From positions 9,817-18,891 of the forward strand of contig DPAC01000006.1 of NCBI GenBank assembly GCA_003517675.1: a stretch of 9,075 nucleotides of DNA. The letters run 5' to 3'. Of the stretch, positions 1 through 6,026 are shown one piece after another. A program made the translations under genes and the position numbers. The notes below the pieces were generated by a model. The model ran no database searches, was not told the DNA's origin, and saw nothing but the letters and a program-made list of their open reading frames with translations. Every line of letters begins with the position of its first letter. The first letter of the stretch is position 1. The DNA is from Porphyromonadaceae bacterium. GTDB taxonomy: Bacteria; Bacteroidota; Bacteroidia; Bacteroidales; Dysgonomonadaceae.

Positions 1-384
1 GTTCTCCTGTTGCACCTTCCAGGCATTGTTGTATTGAAATTGCTCCCCCACAAACAGGATGCGGATAGCTGCATCCTGCACAATATAACTCACCTGCGCC
101 GGCGAGGCTGTGGCATACATGGGTACCATCACCGCCCGGTTGGCATAAGCAGCAAAATCGGTGATCAGGTACTTCTCCATGTTCTGAGAGTAGATGCCCA
201 GGTTATCTCCCGGCTTGACTCCCATCTCTGCCATGGCCTGTGCCGTTTTCGTGATGTTTGCCGAAAAGGACTCCCAAAACATTCCCACCCATTTCCCATC
301 GGGATCCTGATATTTTAACGCCGTTTTGTGCCTGTATTTGAGGGCCTGCCGATGAACAATTTCGCCCAGATGATAATATGCCAT
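1..384 (-). CDS. Long-chain acyl-CoA synthetase (AMP-forming), N-terminal part only
   Basis: This minus-strand reading frame stays open from an ATG at 384 to the window edge, giving 128 codons. It matches the N-terminus of ANL-superfamily AMP-forming fatty acyl-CoA ligases (FadD-like, the Bacteroidetes long-chain type). Visible family traits are a start of MAYYHLGEIVHRQA, then a 'KTALKY' stretch, 'GVKPGDNLGIYSQN' and 'ANRAVMVPMYATASPAQVSYI'. The last is the usual early core of the ligase N-domain. The P-loop-like TSGTTG motif and the catalytic C-domain would lie beyond the window, so activity cannot be judged. The family activates long-chain fatty acids with ATP and CoA, normally at the cytoplasmic membrane face. 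A purine-rich AGAAGAGG lies 2 nt before the ATG and supports this start. A -7 promoter element sits just upstream at 406-413. The family call is firm; substrate range is not known. Confidence 0.9.
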   Translation of the reverse strand, partial: MAYYHLGEIVHRQALKYRHKTALKYQDPDGKWVGMFWESFSANITKTAQAMAEMGVKPGDNLGIYSQNMEKYLITDFAAYANRAVMVPMYATASPAQVSYIVQDAAIRILFVGEQFQYNNAWKVQQEN

Positions 385-405
385 AGCCTCTTCTTTTGGT
401 GTTCT

Positions 406-413
406 CAAATATA
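406..413 (-). promoter_or_regulatory. Bacteroidetes -7 promoter element for the acyl-CoA synthetase
   Basis: The minus strand reads TATATTTG, an exact match to the Bacteroidetes primary-sigma -7 consensus TAnnTTTG. Transcription would start near 400, leaving a leader of about 15 nt that still contains the AGAAGAGG ribosome site. I do not see a clean TTG element at the expected -33 distance. The surrounding gap (385-593) is AT-rich and holds no gene. Confidence 0.5.
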
Positions 414-578
414 GACAATTTCAGCGGAAACAGGAGCCAGAAATCACCCTTTTTTTTTGATTATTTGCCGCTTTCTTCTCCCTATTTTTTTAAAACAATT
501 TGCTTAACAATCTAAAAACTGGGATTTTAATTAACGACACTTAACGTGATTTGACCGCCAGATATAAAACAATGCATA

Positions 579-586
579 TATCTTTG
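579..586 (+). promoter_or_regulatory. Putative -7 promoter element directly before the DUF4294 gene
   Basis: TATCTTTG matches the TAnnTTTG consensus. It lies only 7 nt before the ATG at 594, so the predicted transcript would start at about 590-593 and be leaderless or nearly so. A TTTG at 550-553 could act as the -33 element, but the gap of 25 nt is longer than the usual spacing of about 19-20 nt. The exact motif match is what I see; its use as a promoter is inference. Confidence 0.4.
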
Positions 587-593
587 CGATGAA

Positions 594-1238
594 ATGAAAG
601 CCAGATATCACATACTCATTGGTCTGTTTGCTCTGCTGATACCCCTCAATGGGATGAGCCAGGGTTATTATGCCGCGAACATCAATCCGGAGGAGGGTGG
701 CCCCGTATCCACCATCTTCCTGATGCCGAATGTCTACCCGGCGGTGATCATCGAAGGAGACACCGTGGCCTGTATGTGGCTGACCGACTTTATCAAGTAC
801 GCTCCGATCCATTTCCGTAGCAACAAGGAGCAGGTCGCTTACAGCAAGCTGATCCGTGATGTGAAGAAGACCCTTCCTTACGCCAAGCAGATTGCCGGCA
901 TCATCATCGAGACGTATGAATACATGGAGACCCTCCCTGATGACAAAGCCCGGCAGAAACACCTCAACCAGATGGAGAAATACCTGATGGATGAGTATAC
1001 GCCAAAGATGAAGAAACTGACCCGCTCGCAGGGACAGCTGTTGATGAAGTTGGTGGACCGGGAAACCAACTCCTCCTCTTACCACATCATCGACGCTTTC
1101 ATGGGTAGCTTCAAGGCATGGACCTACAATGTATTTGCCGGCCTTTTCGGCAACAGCCTTAAGACCCGTTACAACCCCTATGGCGAGGACCGCGTAACCG
1201 AACGGGTCTGCGTGCTGGTGGAACAGGGCGGCATCTGA
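594..1238 (+). CDS. DUF4294 domain-containing exported protein of unknown function
   Basis: This gene encodes 214 residues. The N-terminus has a basic start (MKARYH) and a hydrophobic core (ILIGLFALLIPL), followed by a likely cleavage region around residues 20-24 (NGMSQG), so the mature protein is probably periplasmic. The rest resembles DUF4294, a family found in Bacteroidetes. Visible family features are the 'KTLPYAKQI' stretch near 92-100, a charged helical segment at about 105-142, 'LTRSQGQLLMKLVDRET' at 142-158, and 'GSFKAWTYNVFAGLFG...RYNPYGEDR' at 171-200. No catalytic motif is recognised and the function is unknown. The ATG at 594 is preferred because it begins the signal peptide. No Shine-Dalgarno is visible. 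It lies 70 nt before a YgiQ radical SAM gene on the same strand, possibly co-transcribed because no U-tract terminator separates them. Family assignment is from memory of its motifs. Confidence 0.82.
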   Translation: MKARYHILIGLFALLIPLNGMSQGYYAANINPEEGGPVSTIFLMPNVYPAVIIEGDTVACMWLTDFIKYAPIHFRSNKEQVAYSKLIRDVKKTLPYAKQIAGIIIETYEYMETLPDDKARQKHLNQMEKYLMDEYTPKMKKLTRSQGQLLMKLVDRETNSSSYHIIDAFMGSFKAWTYNVFAGLFGNSLKTRYNPYGEDRVTERVCVLVEQGGI

Positions 1239-1288
1239 GCAACCTCCACCTGGCGGTGGTGAGGGCACGAGTGATCGCCGGTAAAAAA

Positions 1289-1294
1289 AAGGAG
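1289..1294 (+). promoter_or_regulatory. Ribosome binding site of the YgiQ gene
   Basis: AAGGAG, at the end of a run of eight A bases, is a strong Shine-Dalgarno sequence in a window where most genes lack one. It lies 14 nt before the ATG at 1309, somewhat farther than ideal. It supports that start, since no in-frame ATG lies closer. Confidence 0.55.
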
Positions 1295-1308
1295 AATCAC
1301 CATCACAA

Positions 1309-3147
1309 ATGAAAGAGAAGAGAGAGCTGCAGCTGACAGACTGGCTGCCCACCACGAAAAAGGAGATGACCCTGCGAGGGTGGGAGGAGGCCGACGTGAT
1401 CCTCTTCTCGGGAGATGCCTATGTGGATCACCCCTCTTTCGGCACTGCCGTAATCGGACGGCTACTGGAGAGTAAAGGGCTGCGGGTGGCCATCGTGCCA
1501 CAACCCAACTGGCGCGATGACCTGCGCGATTTCAAAAAGCTGGGCAGGCCACGTCTTTTTTTCGCCGTGACATCCGGCGTGATGGACTCGATGATCAACC
1601 GCTACACCGCCAACAAGCGACTCCGTTCCAACGACGCCTACACCCCCGACGGCCGCTCCGACATGCGGCCGGAGCGTGCGGTGACGGTCTACAGCCGTAT
1701 CCTGAAGCAACTGTTCCCTGATGTACCCCTGCTGTTGGGAGGCGTGGAGGCTTCCCTGAGACGGGTGACCCATTACGACTACTGGGATGATATGCTGCAC
1801 AAATCGATCCTGGCCGAGGCCGGTGCGGAGATGCTGATCTACGGGATGGGGGAGCAGCCGTTGACACAACTGATTGAGGAGCTGAAAAAAGGAAAGAAGT
1901 TCGATGAAATCGACTACATCCCGCAGACCGCTTTTCTTCGCCATCAGGATGCAGTTCCCCCTAACCCTTTCCGGGAGGAGATCACCCTCTACCCCCACGA
2001 GGAATGTCTCGTTGACAAACGAAAACAGGCCAGTAACTTCAAAATAGTTGAGGAACAATCGAACCGGCTCCATGCCGCCCGTATCCTGCAACAAATTGAC
2101 AACAGCACCCTTGTGGTGAACCCTCCCTTTTCGCCGATGAGTGAGCCGGAGATCGACGCCTCTTACGACCTTCCTTATACCCGTCTGCCCCACCCCAAGT
2201 ACCGGGAAAAACTGATCCCTGCCTACGAGATGATCAAATTCTCGGTGACCCTGCACCGCGGCTGCTTCGGGGGGTGTGCTTTCTGCACCATCTCCGCACA
2301 TCAGGGCAAGTTCATCGCCTCCCGATCGAAAAGATCAATTCTGGAAGAGGTGCAAAAGATTACCCGGATGCCCGGATTCAAAGGTTATATCAGTGACCTG
2401 GGAGGCCCCTCTGCAAACATGTATCGCATGCAGGGAAAAGAGATCACCATCTGCGAGAGATGTAAACGACCCTCCTGCATCTTCCCGGAAATATGCATCA
2501 ACCTGGACACCAATCACTCCCCGCTGCTCGATATCTATCGCTCTGTGGATGCCATCCCGGGAGTCAAGAAATCATTTATCGGCAGTGGCATCCGCTACGA
2601 CATGCTGCTCCAGGAGACTCATGACGAGGCAGCCGACACATCCAGGAAAAATTACCTGCAGGAGGTGATCACCCGGCATGTATCCGGGCGATTGAAAGTG
2701 GCACCTGAGCACACCTCTGAAAAAACACTTTCGCTTATGCGGAAGCCCTCTTTCGATCTTTTCTACCGCTTCAAGGAGATCTTTGATGAGCTGAACCGCA
2801 AAGAGGGTCTCAACCAGCAGCTGATCCCCTATTTCATCTCTTCCCATCCGGGATGCAGCGAAGAGGATATGGCCGAGCTGGCAGCAATTACCAAAAAAAT
2901 CCATCTCAAGCTTGAACAGGTGCAGGATTTCACCCCATCGCCCATGACCCTGGCCACTGAGATCTACTACACCGGCTATCACCCCTATACCCTTCAGCCA
3001 GTCTATACTGCCAGAACAATGGAAGAGAAAAATGCACAACGACAATTCTTTTTCTGGCACGACCGCCGCAACCGGCAACAGATCATCCGGTCCCTGAAAA
3101 AAATGAATCGCCAGGATCTGATCTGCAAACTCTATCCAAAAGGGTAA
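1309..3147 (+). CDS. ygiQ: YgiQ family radical SAM protein
   Basis: This gene encodes 612 residues matching the YgiQ/UPF0313 radical SAM family. The N-terminal YgiQ domain (about residues 7-300) includes 'WLPTTKKEM', 'ILFSGDAYVDHPSFGTAVI', 'RYTANKRLRSNDAYTPDG' and 'LLGGVEASLRRVTHYDYWDD'. The radical SAM core follows with CxxxCxxC at C319, C323 and C326 (RGCFGGCAFC), which should bind the 4Fe-4S cluster that cleaves S-adenosylmethionine. A second cysteine group (ICERCKRPSC) lies near residues 382-391 and could hold another metal site. Near the C-terminus is 'FTPSPMTLAT', typical of the family. The protein is shorter than E. coli YgiQ (about 740 residues) because the C-terminal extension is reduced. 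The substrate is unknown for the family. It is the second gene after the DUF4294 gene and is followed by a probable terminator. Confidence 0.95.
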   Translation: MKEKRELQLTDWLPTTKKEMTLRGWEEADVILFSGDAYVDHPSFGTAVIGRLLESKGLRVAIVPQPNWRDDLRDFKKLGRPRLFFAVTSGVMDSMINRYTANKRLRSNDAYTPDGRSDMRPERAVTVYSRILKQLFPDVPLLLGGVEASLRRVTHYDYWDDMLHKSILAEAGAEMLIYGMGEQPLTQLIEELKKGKKFDEIDYIPQTAFLRHQDAVPPNPFREEITLYPHEECLVDKRKQASNFKIVEEQSNRLHAARILQQIDNSTLVVNPPFSPMSEPEIDASYDLPYTRLPHPKYREKLIPAYEMIKFSVTLHRGCFGGCAFCTISAHQGKFIASRSKRSILEEVQKITRMPGFKGYISDLGGPSANMYRMQGKEITICERCKRPSCIFPEICINLDTNHSPLLDIYRSVDAIPGVKKSFIGSGIRYDMLLQETHDEAADTSRKNYLQEVITRHVSGRLKVAPEHTSEKTLSLMRKPSFDLFYRFKEIFDELNRKEGLNQQLIPYFISSHPGCSEEDMAELAAITKKIHLKLEQVQDFTPSPMTLATEIYYTGYHPYTLQPVYTARTMEEKNAQRQFFFWHDRRNRQQIIRSLKKMNRQDLICKLYPKG

Positions 3148-3166
3148 TGCACCTCCGGGTGGCGAC

Positions 3167-3229
3167 AAGGAGCGAAAGGGGATCAAAACCTGATATCATT
3201 AAAGTTTGTTAATTAGCTCCTTTTTTTTT
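3167..3229 (+). terminator. Probable terminator after the YgiQ gene
   Basis: AAGGAGC at 3167-3173 is the exact reverse complement of GCTCCTT at 3216-3222, and a run of nine T bases (3221-3229) follows directly. The long T tract after a GC-containing arm suits a rho-independent terminator. The loop of 42 nt is large and the stem only 7 bp, so folding is less certain than for the 4091 terminator. Confidence 0.45.
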
Positions 3230-3252
3230 ACCGCCGATGCAGCGTTTTGTAG

Positions 3253-3260
3253 GCTCTTTG
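3253..3260 (+). promoter_or_regulatory. Weak candidate promoter for the NigD-like gene
   Basis: GCTCTTTG keeps the TTTG half of the Bacteroidetes -7 element but has GC where TA is expected. A start near 3266 would give a leader of about 29 nt. The upstream -33 region shows no good match. It is listed because it is the best candidate between the terminator and the ATG at 3295. Confidence 0.2.
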
Positions 3261-3294
3261 CATCTATCAGATAGTAAACATCAAGTGATCGTAT

Positions 3295-4029
3295 ATGAAT
3301 AGAACGGTTTTGATATTTGTTTTGGTGTCGGCAGGAATCATACTGGGCATGGGGTCATGCGACGATCATTCACATTCACTTGGAAGCTTCGGCATCGACA
3401 TAGCTACCGTGATACCCGAAGGAGAAAATGCCTATTCACTGCAACTCGATAACGGCAAAAGGTTATGGCCTGCCGCCAGTGCAATACGCTACTCCCCCAC
3501 ATACAACCAGAGGGTTTTTCTGAACTACACCATCCTCTCAGATGCCAGAAATGGCTATGATCACTCTATCAAGGTGAACGATATCTGGAATATCCTCACA
3601 AAGGATATCATCATACTGAATGCTGAAAATGCCGACAGTATCGGCAACGACCCGGTAAAAGCAAACGCTGTTTGGGTGGGAGGTGATTTTCTGAACGTAT
3701 CATTTATGTTCAACTATGGCGGGGTGAGGCCACATGCCATCAACCTGGTAAAGAACACCCTCGCAACAGAATCATCGGAAGATGCCATCGATCTGGAATT
3801 TCGTCACAACTCCTACCAGAGCACCGGGACAAAGCTCTACGAAGGATTTGTCTGTTTCAACCTGAAACCTCTGCAAAGCAGTGCAGCCGATTCGGTAAAA
3901 CTCACCGTCAAGGTAAAGGACTGGACAGGGGAGATCACATATGATCTGGTGTACAGATATGGCCAGGCATCGGTCAACACACGCACCGAGATGCCGATAC
4001 CGGTAATCTCATCAAATGAATACTATTAA
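3295..4029 (+). CDS. NigD-like lipoprotein
   Basis: This gene encodes 244 residues. The first 22 form a lipoprotein signal: a short basic start, a hydrophobic core (VLIFVLVSAGIILGM) and the lipobox GMGSC with the lipidated cysteine at C22. The acidic residues right after it (CDDH) recall the surface-export signals of Bacteroidetes lipoproteins, so display on the cell surface is possible (inference). The remainder fits the NigD-like family: an N-terminal OB-like region (about 35-105, including 'YSLQLDNGKRLWPA' and 'RVFLNYTIL') and a C-terminal beta-sandwich (about 110-235, with 'DFLNVSFMFNYGG', 'IDLEFRHNS' and 'GFVCFNLKPL'). NigD takes its name from a bacteriocin (nigrescin) cluster, but most homologues have no known role, and no bacteriocin gene is seen here. 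It appears to be a single-gene unit between two terminators. Confidence 0.85.
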   Translation: MNRTVLIFVLVSAGIILGMGSCDDHSHSLGSFGIDIATVIPEGENAYSLQLDNGKRLWPAASAIRYSPTYNQRVFLNYTILSDARNGYDHSIKVNDIWNILTKDIIILNAENADSIGNDPVKANAVWVGGDFLNVSFMFNYGGVRPHAINLVKNTLATESSEDAIDLEFRHNSYQSTGTKLYEGFVCFNLKPLQSSAADSVKLTVKVKDWTGEITYDLVYRYGQASVNTRTEMPIPVISSNEYY

Positions 4030-4090
4030 AAGAACAAAAAACCACTAAACCAATAGTTCTATTTCTTATATGACTTTTTGATTTTCCAAA

Positions 4091-4131
4091 GGCTGGCCGG
4101 ACACTGTGAAGCGTCCGGCCGGCTGCTTTTT
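4091..4131 (+). terminator. Strong rho-independent terminator after the NigD-like gene
   Basis: GGCTGGCCGGAC (4091-4102) pairs with GTCCGGCCGGCT (4113-4124), with one G-U pair and an end mismatch, around a loop of about 10 nt. GCTTTTT follows. The T tract lies on the plus-strand side, so it ends the NigD-like transcript. It sits between convergent genes, and the hairpin may also impede the minus-strand transcript from the pyrE operon, though that side lacks a U tract. Confidence 0.85.
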
Positions 4132-4178
4132 AGCTAAGCATTGTGTCTCCTCTGTCAACAGAAACATTCTGCTCATGG

Positions 4179-4598
4179 CTATAACCGGTCGTAAGGGAGA
4201 CGCGTCAATGCCTCTGACATCTTCTCCAGCATCTCTCTCATTGGTTTCTCTACCATTCCGCGGATGAAGGAGTTCAGTTCTGCACGCAGTGTCAGGCGCA
4301 ACCGGGTATCCTTCTCCCCTTTTGCTACCAGCTGTATCCAGAGGAAGACATCAAAGGGCAGTTTTTCCGACTGCAGCTTCACCAGCTTGTCCGGCTCCCG
4401 CTCGATCACCAGGAAGCGTACCGCACCAATTGGGTCCACCCGAAATGAAATGCTATCTTCATCAAATGTCAGATCACGGATCTGATCTTCCGGCAGCTCT
4501 CCTTTCACTTTCTGCAGGTTCCGGGGATCCGAGAGGACACGGTAAACATCTGCATCACTGTGCAGAATGGTTTTAACCTCGCTTACAAATTCAGTCAT
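4179..4598 (-). CDS. SRPBCC (START/polyketide cyclase-like) family protein, coupled to pyrE
   Basis: This gene encodes 139 residues with no signal peptide or membrane segment, so it is probably cytoplasmic. The pattern fits the SRPBCC helix-grip fold. An opening strand (FVSEVKTI) leads to 'SDADVYRVLSDPRNLQKV' (about 14-31), typical of the first helices. Alternating strands follow, such as 'SISFRVDPIGAVRFLVIERE' (49-68), 'PFDVFLWIQLV' (81-91) and 'DTRLRLTLRAELN' (97-109). A long C-terminal helix (about 110-134) with 'GMVEKPMREMLEKMSEAL' should close the ligand cavity. The ligand and function are unknown. Its ATG overlaps the pyrE stop codon as ATGA, so it is probably translationally coupled to pyrE. 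A similar protein next to pyrE is, as I recall, common in Bacteroidales, which would argue for a link to nucleotide metabolism, but nothing in the sequence proves it. Confidence 0.82.
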   Translation of the reverse strand: MTEFVSEVKTILHSDADVYRVLSDPRNLQKVKGELPEDQIRDLTFDEDSISFRVDPIGAVRFLVIEREPDKLVKLQSEKLPFDVFLWIQLVAKGEKDTRLRLTLRAELNSFIRGMVEKPMREMLEKMSEALTRLPYDRL

Positions 4599-5248
4599 CG
4601 CCTGCTTTTTTGGATTGTGTGACCCCAGTTTTCAGGATCTTTGCGCCAATCCTGCAGCGTTTGAAGGTCCGACTCATCAATATAATCGGTTGCCAGTGCC
4701 TCATCAAGGATGGCATCGTAGTTGCACAACGTAGTCAACTCCACCCTGGCATCTTTCATGCTTTGTAATGCCTGGTGAAATCCATAGGTGAAGATGGCAA
4801 CCATACCCAGCACATCCGATCCGTCACGACGGATTGCCTCCACCGCCTTGAGGCTACTGCCACCGGTGGAGACCAGGTCTTCGATGACCACCACTTTCTG
4901 CTTGGGTTTCAAATCACCCTCAATCAGGTTTTCCAACCCATGATCCTTTGGCGTGGAACGGATATAGACAAACGGGAGTCCGAGCAGATCGGCTACCAGT
5001 GCACCGGGAGCGATGGCTCCGGTTGCAACTCCCGCAATGGCATCCACCTGAGGATATTTCTCCAGGATCAGTCGTGCGAACTCCACCTTGATGAAGTTGC
5101 GCATGGCAGGATAGGACATCAGCTTCCGGTTGTCGCAATATATGGGTGATTTCCAGCCCGAGGCCCAAGTGAATGGATTGGAGGGCTGTAACTTGATTGC
5201 CTTTATTTGCAGCAGTTTCTCAGCGGTCAGTTTTTGTACGTCTTGCAT
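4595..5248 (-). CDS. pyrE: Orotate phosphoribosyltransferase
   Basis: This gene encodes 217 residues, close to the usual 210-215 for the family. It converts orotate and PRPP into orotidine 5'-phosphate, the fifth step of de novo pyrimidine synthesis, in the cytoplasm. Evidence is the PRPP-binding motif of type I phosphoribosyltransferases, VVVIEDLVSTGGSS at 119-132. There is also the 'KSPIYCDNRKL' segment at 33-43, 'IAGVATGAIAPGALVADLLGLPFVYIR' around 71-97, and the flexible catalytic loop with 'STPKDHGLENLIEG' at 98-111, including the lysine and histidine expected there. The ATG at 5248 gives the normal N-terminus. No Shine-Dalgarno is visible, but a -7 promoter element lies at 5277-5284. 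It is first in a two-gene operon, overlapping the SRPBCC gene by 4 nt. The comF gene upstream ends at its own terminator, so pyrE is transcribed separately. Confidence 0.97.
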   Translation of the reverse strand: MQDVQKLTAEKLLQIKAIKLQPSNPFTWASGWKSPIYCDNRKLMSYPAMRNFIKVEFARLILEKYPQVDAIAGVATGAIAPGALVADLLGLPFVYIRSTPKDHGLENLIEGDLKPKQKVVVIEDLVSTGGSSLKAVEAIRRDGSDVLGMVAIFTYGFHQALQSMKDARVELTTLCNYDAILDEALATDYIDESDLQTLQDWRKDPENWGHTIQKSRR

Positions 5249-5276
5249 AATGTTGCAGGTTTATTGAGATGAATCA

Positions 5277-5284
5277 CAAAAGTA
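5277..5284 (-). promoter_or_regulatory. -7 promoter element for pyrE and the SRPBCC gene
   Basis: The minus strand reads TACTTTTG, an exact TAnnTTTG match. Transcription would begin near 5270, giving a leader of about 22 nt before the pyrE ATG. This is too short to hold an attenuator or riboswitch, so any pyrimidine control must act elsewhere. The -33 element is not clear. Confidence 0.55.
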
Positions 5285-5318
5285 CGTCTTTTCATCCGTA
5301 AGTGCGATTCATTTGCGT

Positions 5319-5364
5319 AAAAAAAACGGATCAGTAGACTTCCCCAAGGGTGGCCATACTGATC
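5319..5364 (-). terminator. Rho-independent terminator overlapping the end of comF
   Basis: On the minus strand, GATCAGTA (5364-5357) is a perfect 8-bp inverted repeat of TACTGATC (5336-5329). CG and then eight T bases (5326-5319) follow. The second arm contains the comF stop codon (TGA at 5333-5331), so the hairpin is built partly from coding sequence. The loop is 20 nt. Confidence 0.7.
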
Positions 5365-6026
5365 TTCACCCCCCGGCAGCGGGCCAGTGCAATCCCGCAG
5401 GCCTCCAGGGTGGAACCGGTAGTGATCACATCATCCACCAGCAGCAGATGTTTATCCTGAAACATCTCCGGGTGTATGACCCGGAAGATATCACGCACAT
5501 TCTCCCATCGCTGGGTACGGGTACGGCGTGTCTGTGTGGGGTTATAAACCACACGGATCAGATTGCCCACCGAGAGAGGGAGTGACGTTGCCTGTGAGAG
5601 TCCCTCGGCAATCAGTTGTGACTGGTTGTATCCCCGCTCTCTCTCCTTACGGGGGTGCAGCGGCACCGGCACGATCAGCTCTACTGGCGCGAGGAAGTCG
5701 CTCCCCCGGAGATCCTCCCCAAACAACCGCCCCAACAGGAGCCCTATCTCCTGTCGCTGTTGATACTTGAGCTGGTGGATCAACGGCGGCAACAGTCCAC
5801 CCTTGGCATACACGCAGAAAGTTGCTATCCGCTCAAAAGGGATGCGACCCGCCATCAGTTTCTCTGCTGCATGTTCTTTCTCACGAAAGTTATTGGTGCG
5901 GGGCAGTTTATACATGCAGCGAAGACAGATGGCATCCTCAGAGGAGAGCAGCTCCTCACCGCACACTGCACACACTTTCGGGAAAAAGAGCGTGGAAAAC
6001 TCGCTTAACAGATCATTGCGGGTCAT
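5331..6026 (-). CDS. comF: ComF family protein (phosphoribosyltransferase domain)
   Basis: This gene encodes 231 residues with the standard ComF layout. An N-terminal zinc-ribbon-like cysteine set (C19, C22, C34 and C37; VCAVC and ICLRC) comes first. A middle region follows with 'LIHQLKYQQRQEIGLLLGRLF' (82-102). The type I phosphoribosyltransferase domain carries 'VPVPLHPRKERERGYNQSQ' (119-137) and the PRPP motif LLLVDDVITTGSTL (194-207). In competent bacteria ComF acts in uptake or processing of transforming DNA; elsewhere its role is unclear. I chose ATG 6026 because the next in-frame ATG upstream (6101) would add 25 residues unlike the family and lie within recX. From 6026 the gene overlaps the recX stop by 14 nt, suggesting coupling. 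It is the last gene of prmC-recX-comF. Competence genes are not otherwise seen here. Confidence 0.92.
   Translation of the reverse strand: MTRNDLLSEFSTLFFPKVCAVCGEELLSSEDAICLRCMYKLPRTNNFREKEHAAEKLMAGRIPFERIATFCVYAKGGLLPPLIHQLKYQQRQEIGLLLGRLFGEDLRGSDFLAPVELIVPVPLHPRKERERGYNQSQLIAEGLSQATSLPLSVGNLIRVVYNPTQTRRTRTQRWENVRDIFRVIHPEMFQDKHLLLVDDVITTGSTLEACGIALARCRGVKISMATLGEVY

Noticed and set aside
1243..1264. Small hairpin (CCACC-TGGC-GGTGG) between the DUF4294 and YgiQ genes
   Set aside because: The stem is 5 bp with no T tract after it, so it is unlikely to terminate transcription; it precedes the YgiQ ribosome site by about 25 nt and could be chance.
531..1355. A 274-codon open frame on the minus strand across the DUF4294 gene
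   Set aside because: The plus strand holds a signal peptide and family motifs. The antisense product looks like noise and extends over intergenic DNA.
1462..2301. A 279-codon open frame on the minus strand inside the YgiQ gene
   Set aside because: It lies wholly antisense to a firmly identified radical SAM gene, its product has a low-complexity, H/V/G-rich look without domains, and it has no promoter or ribosome site.
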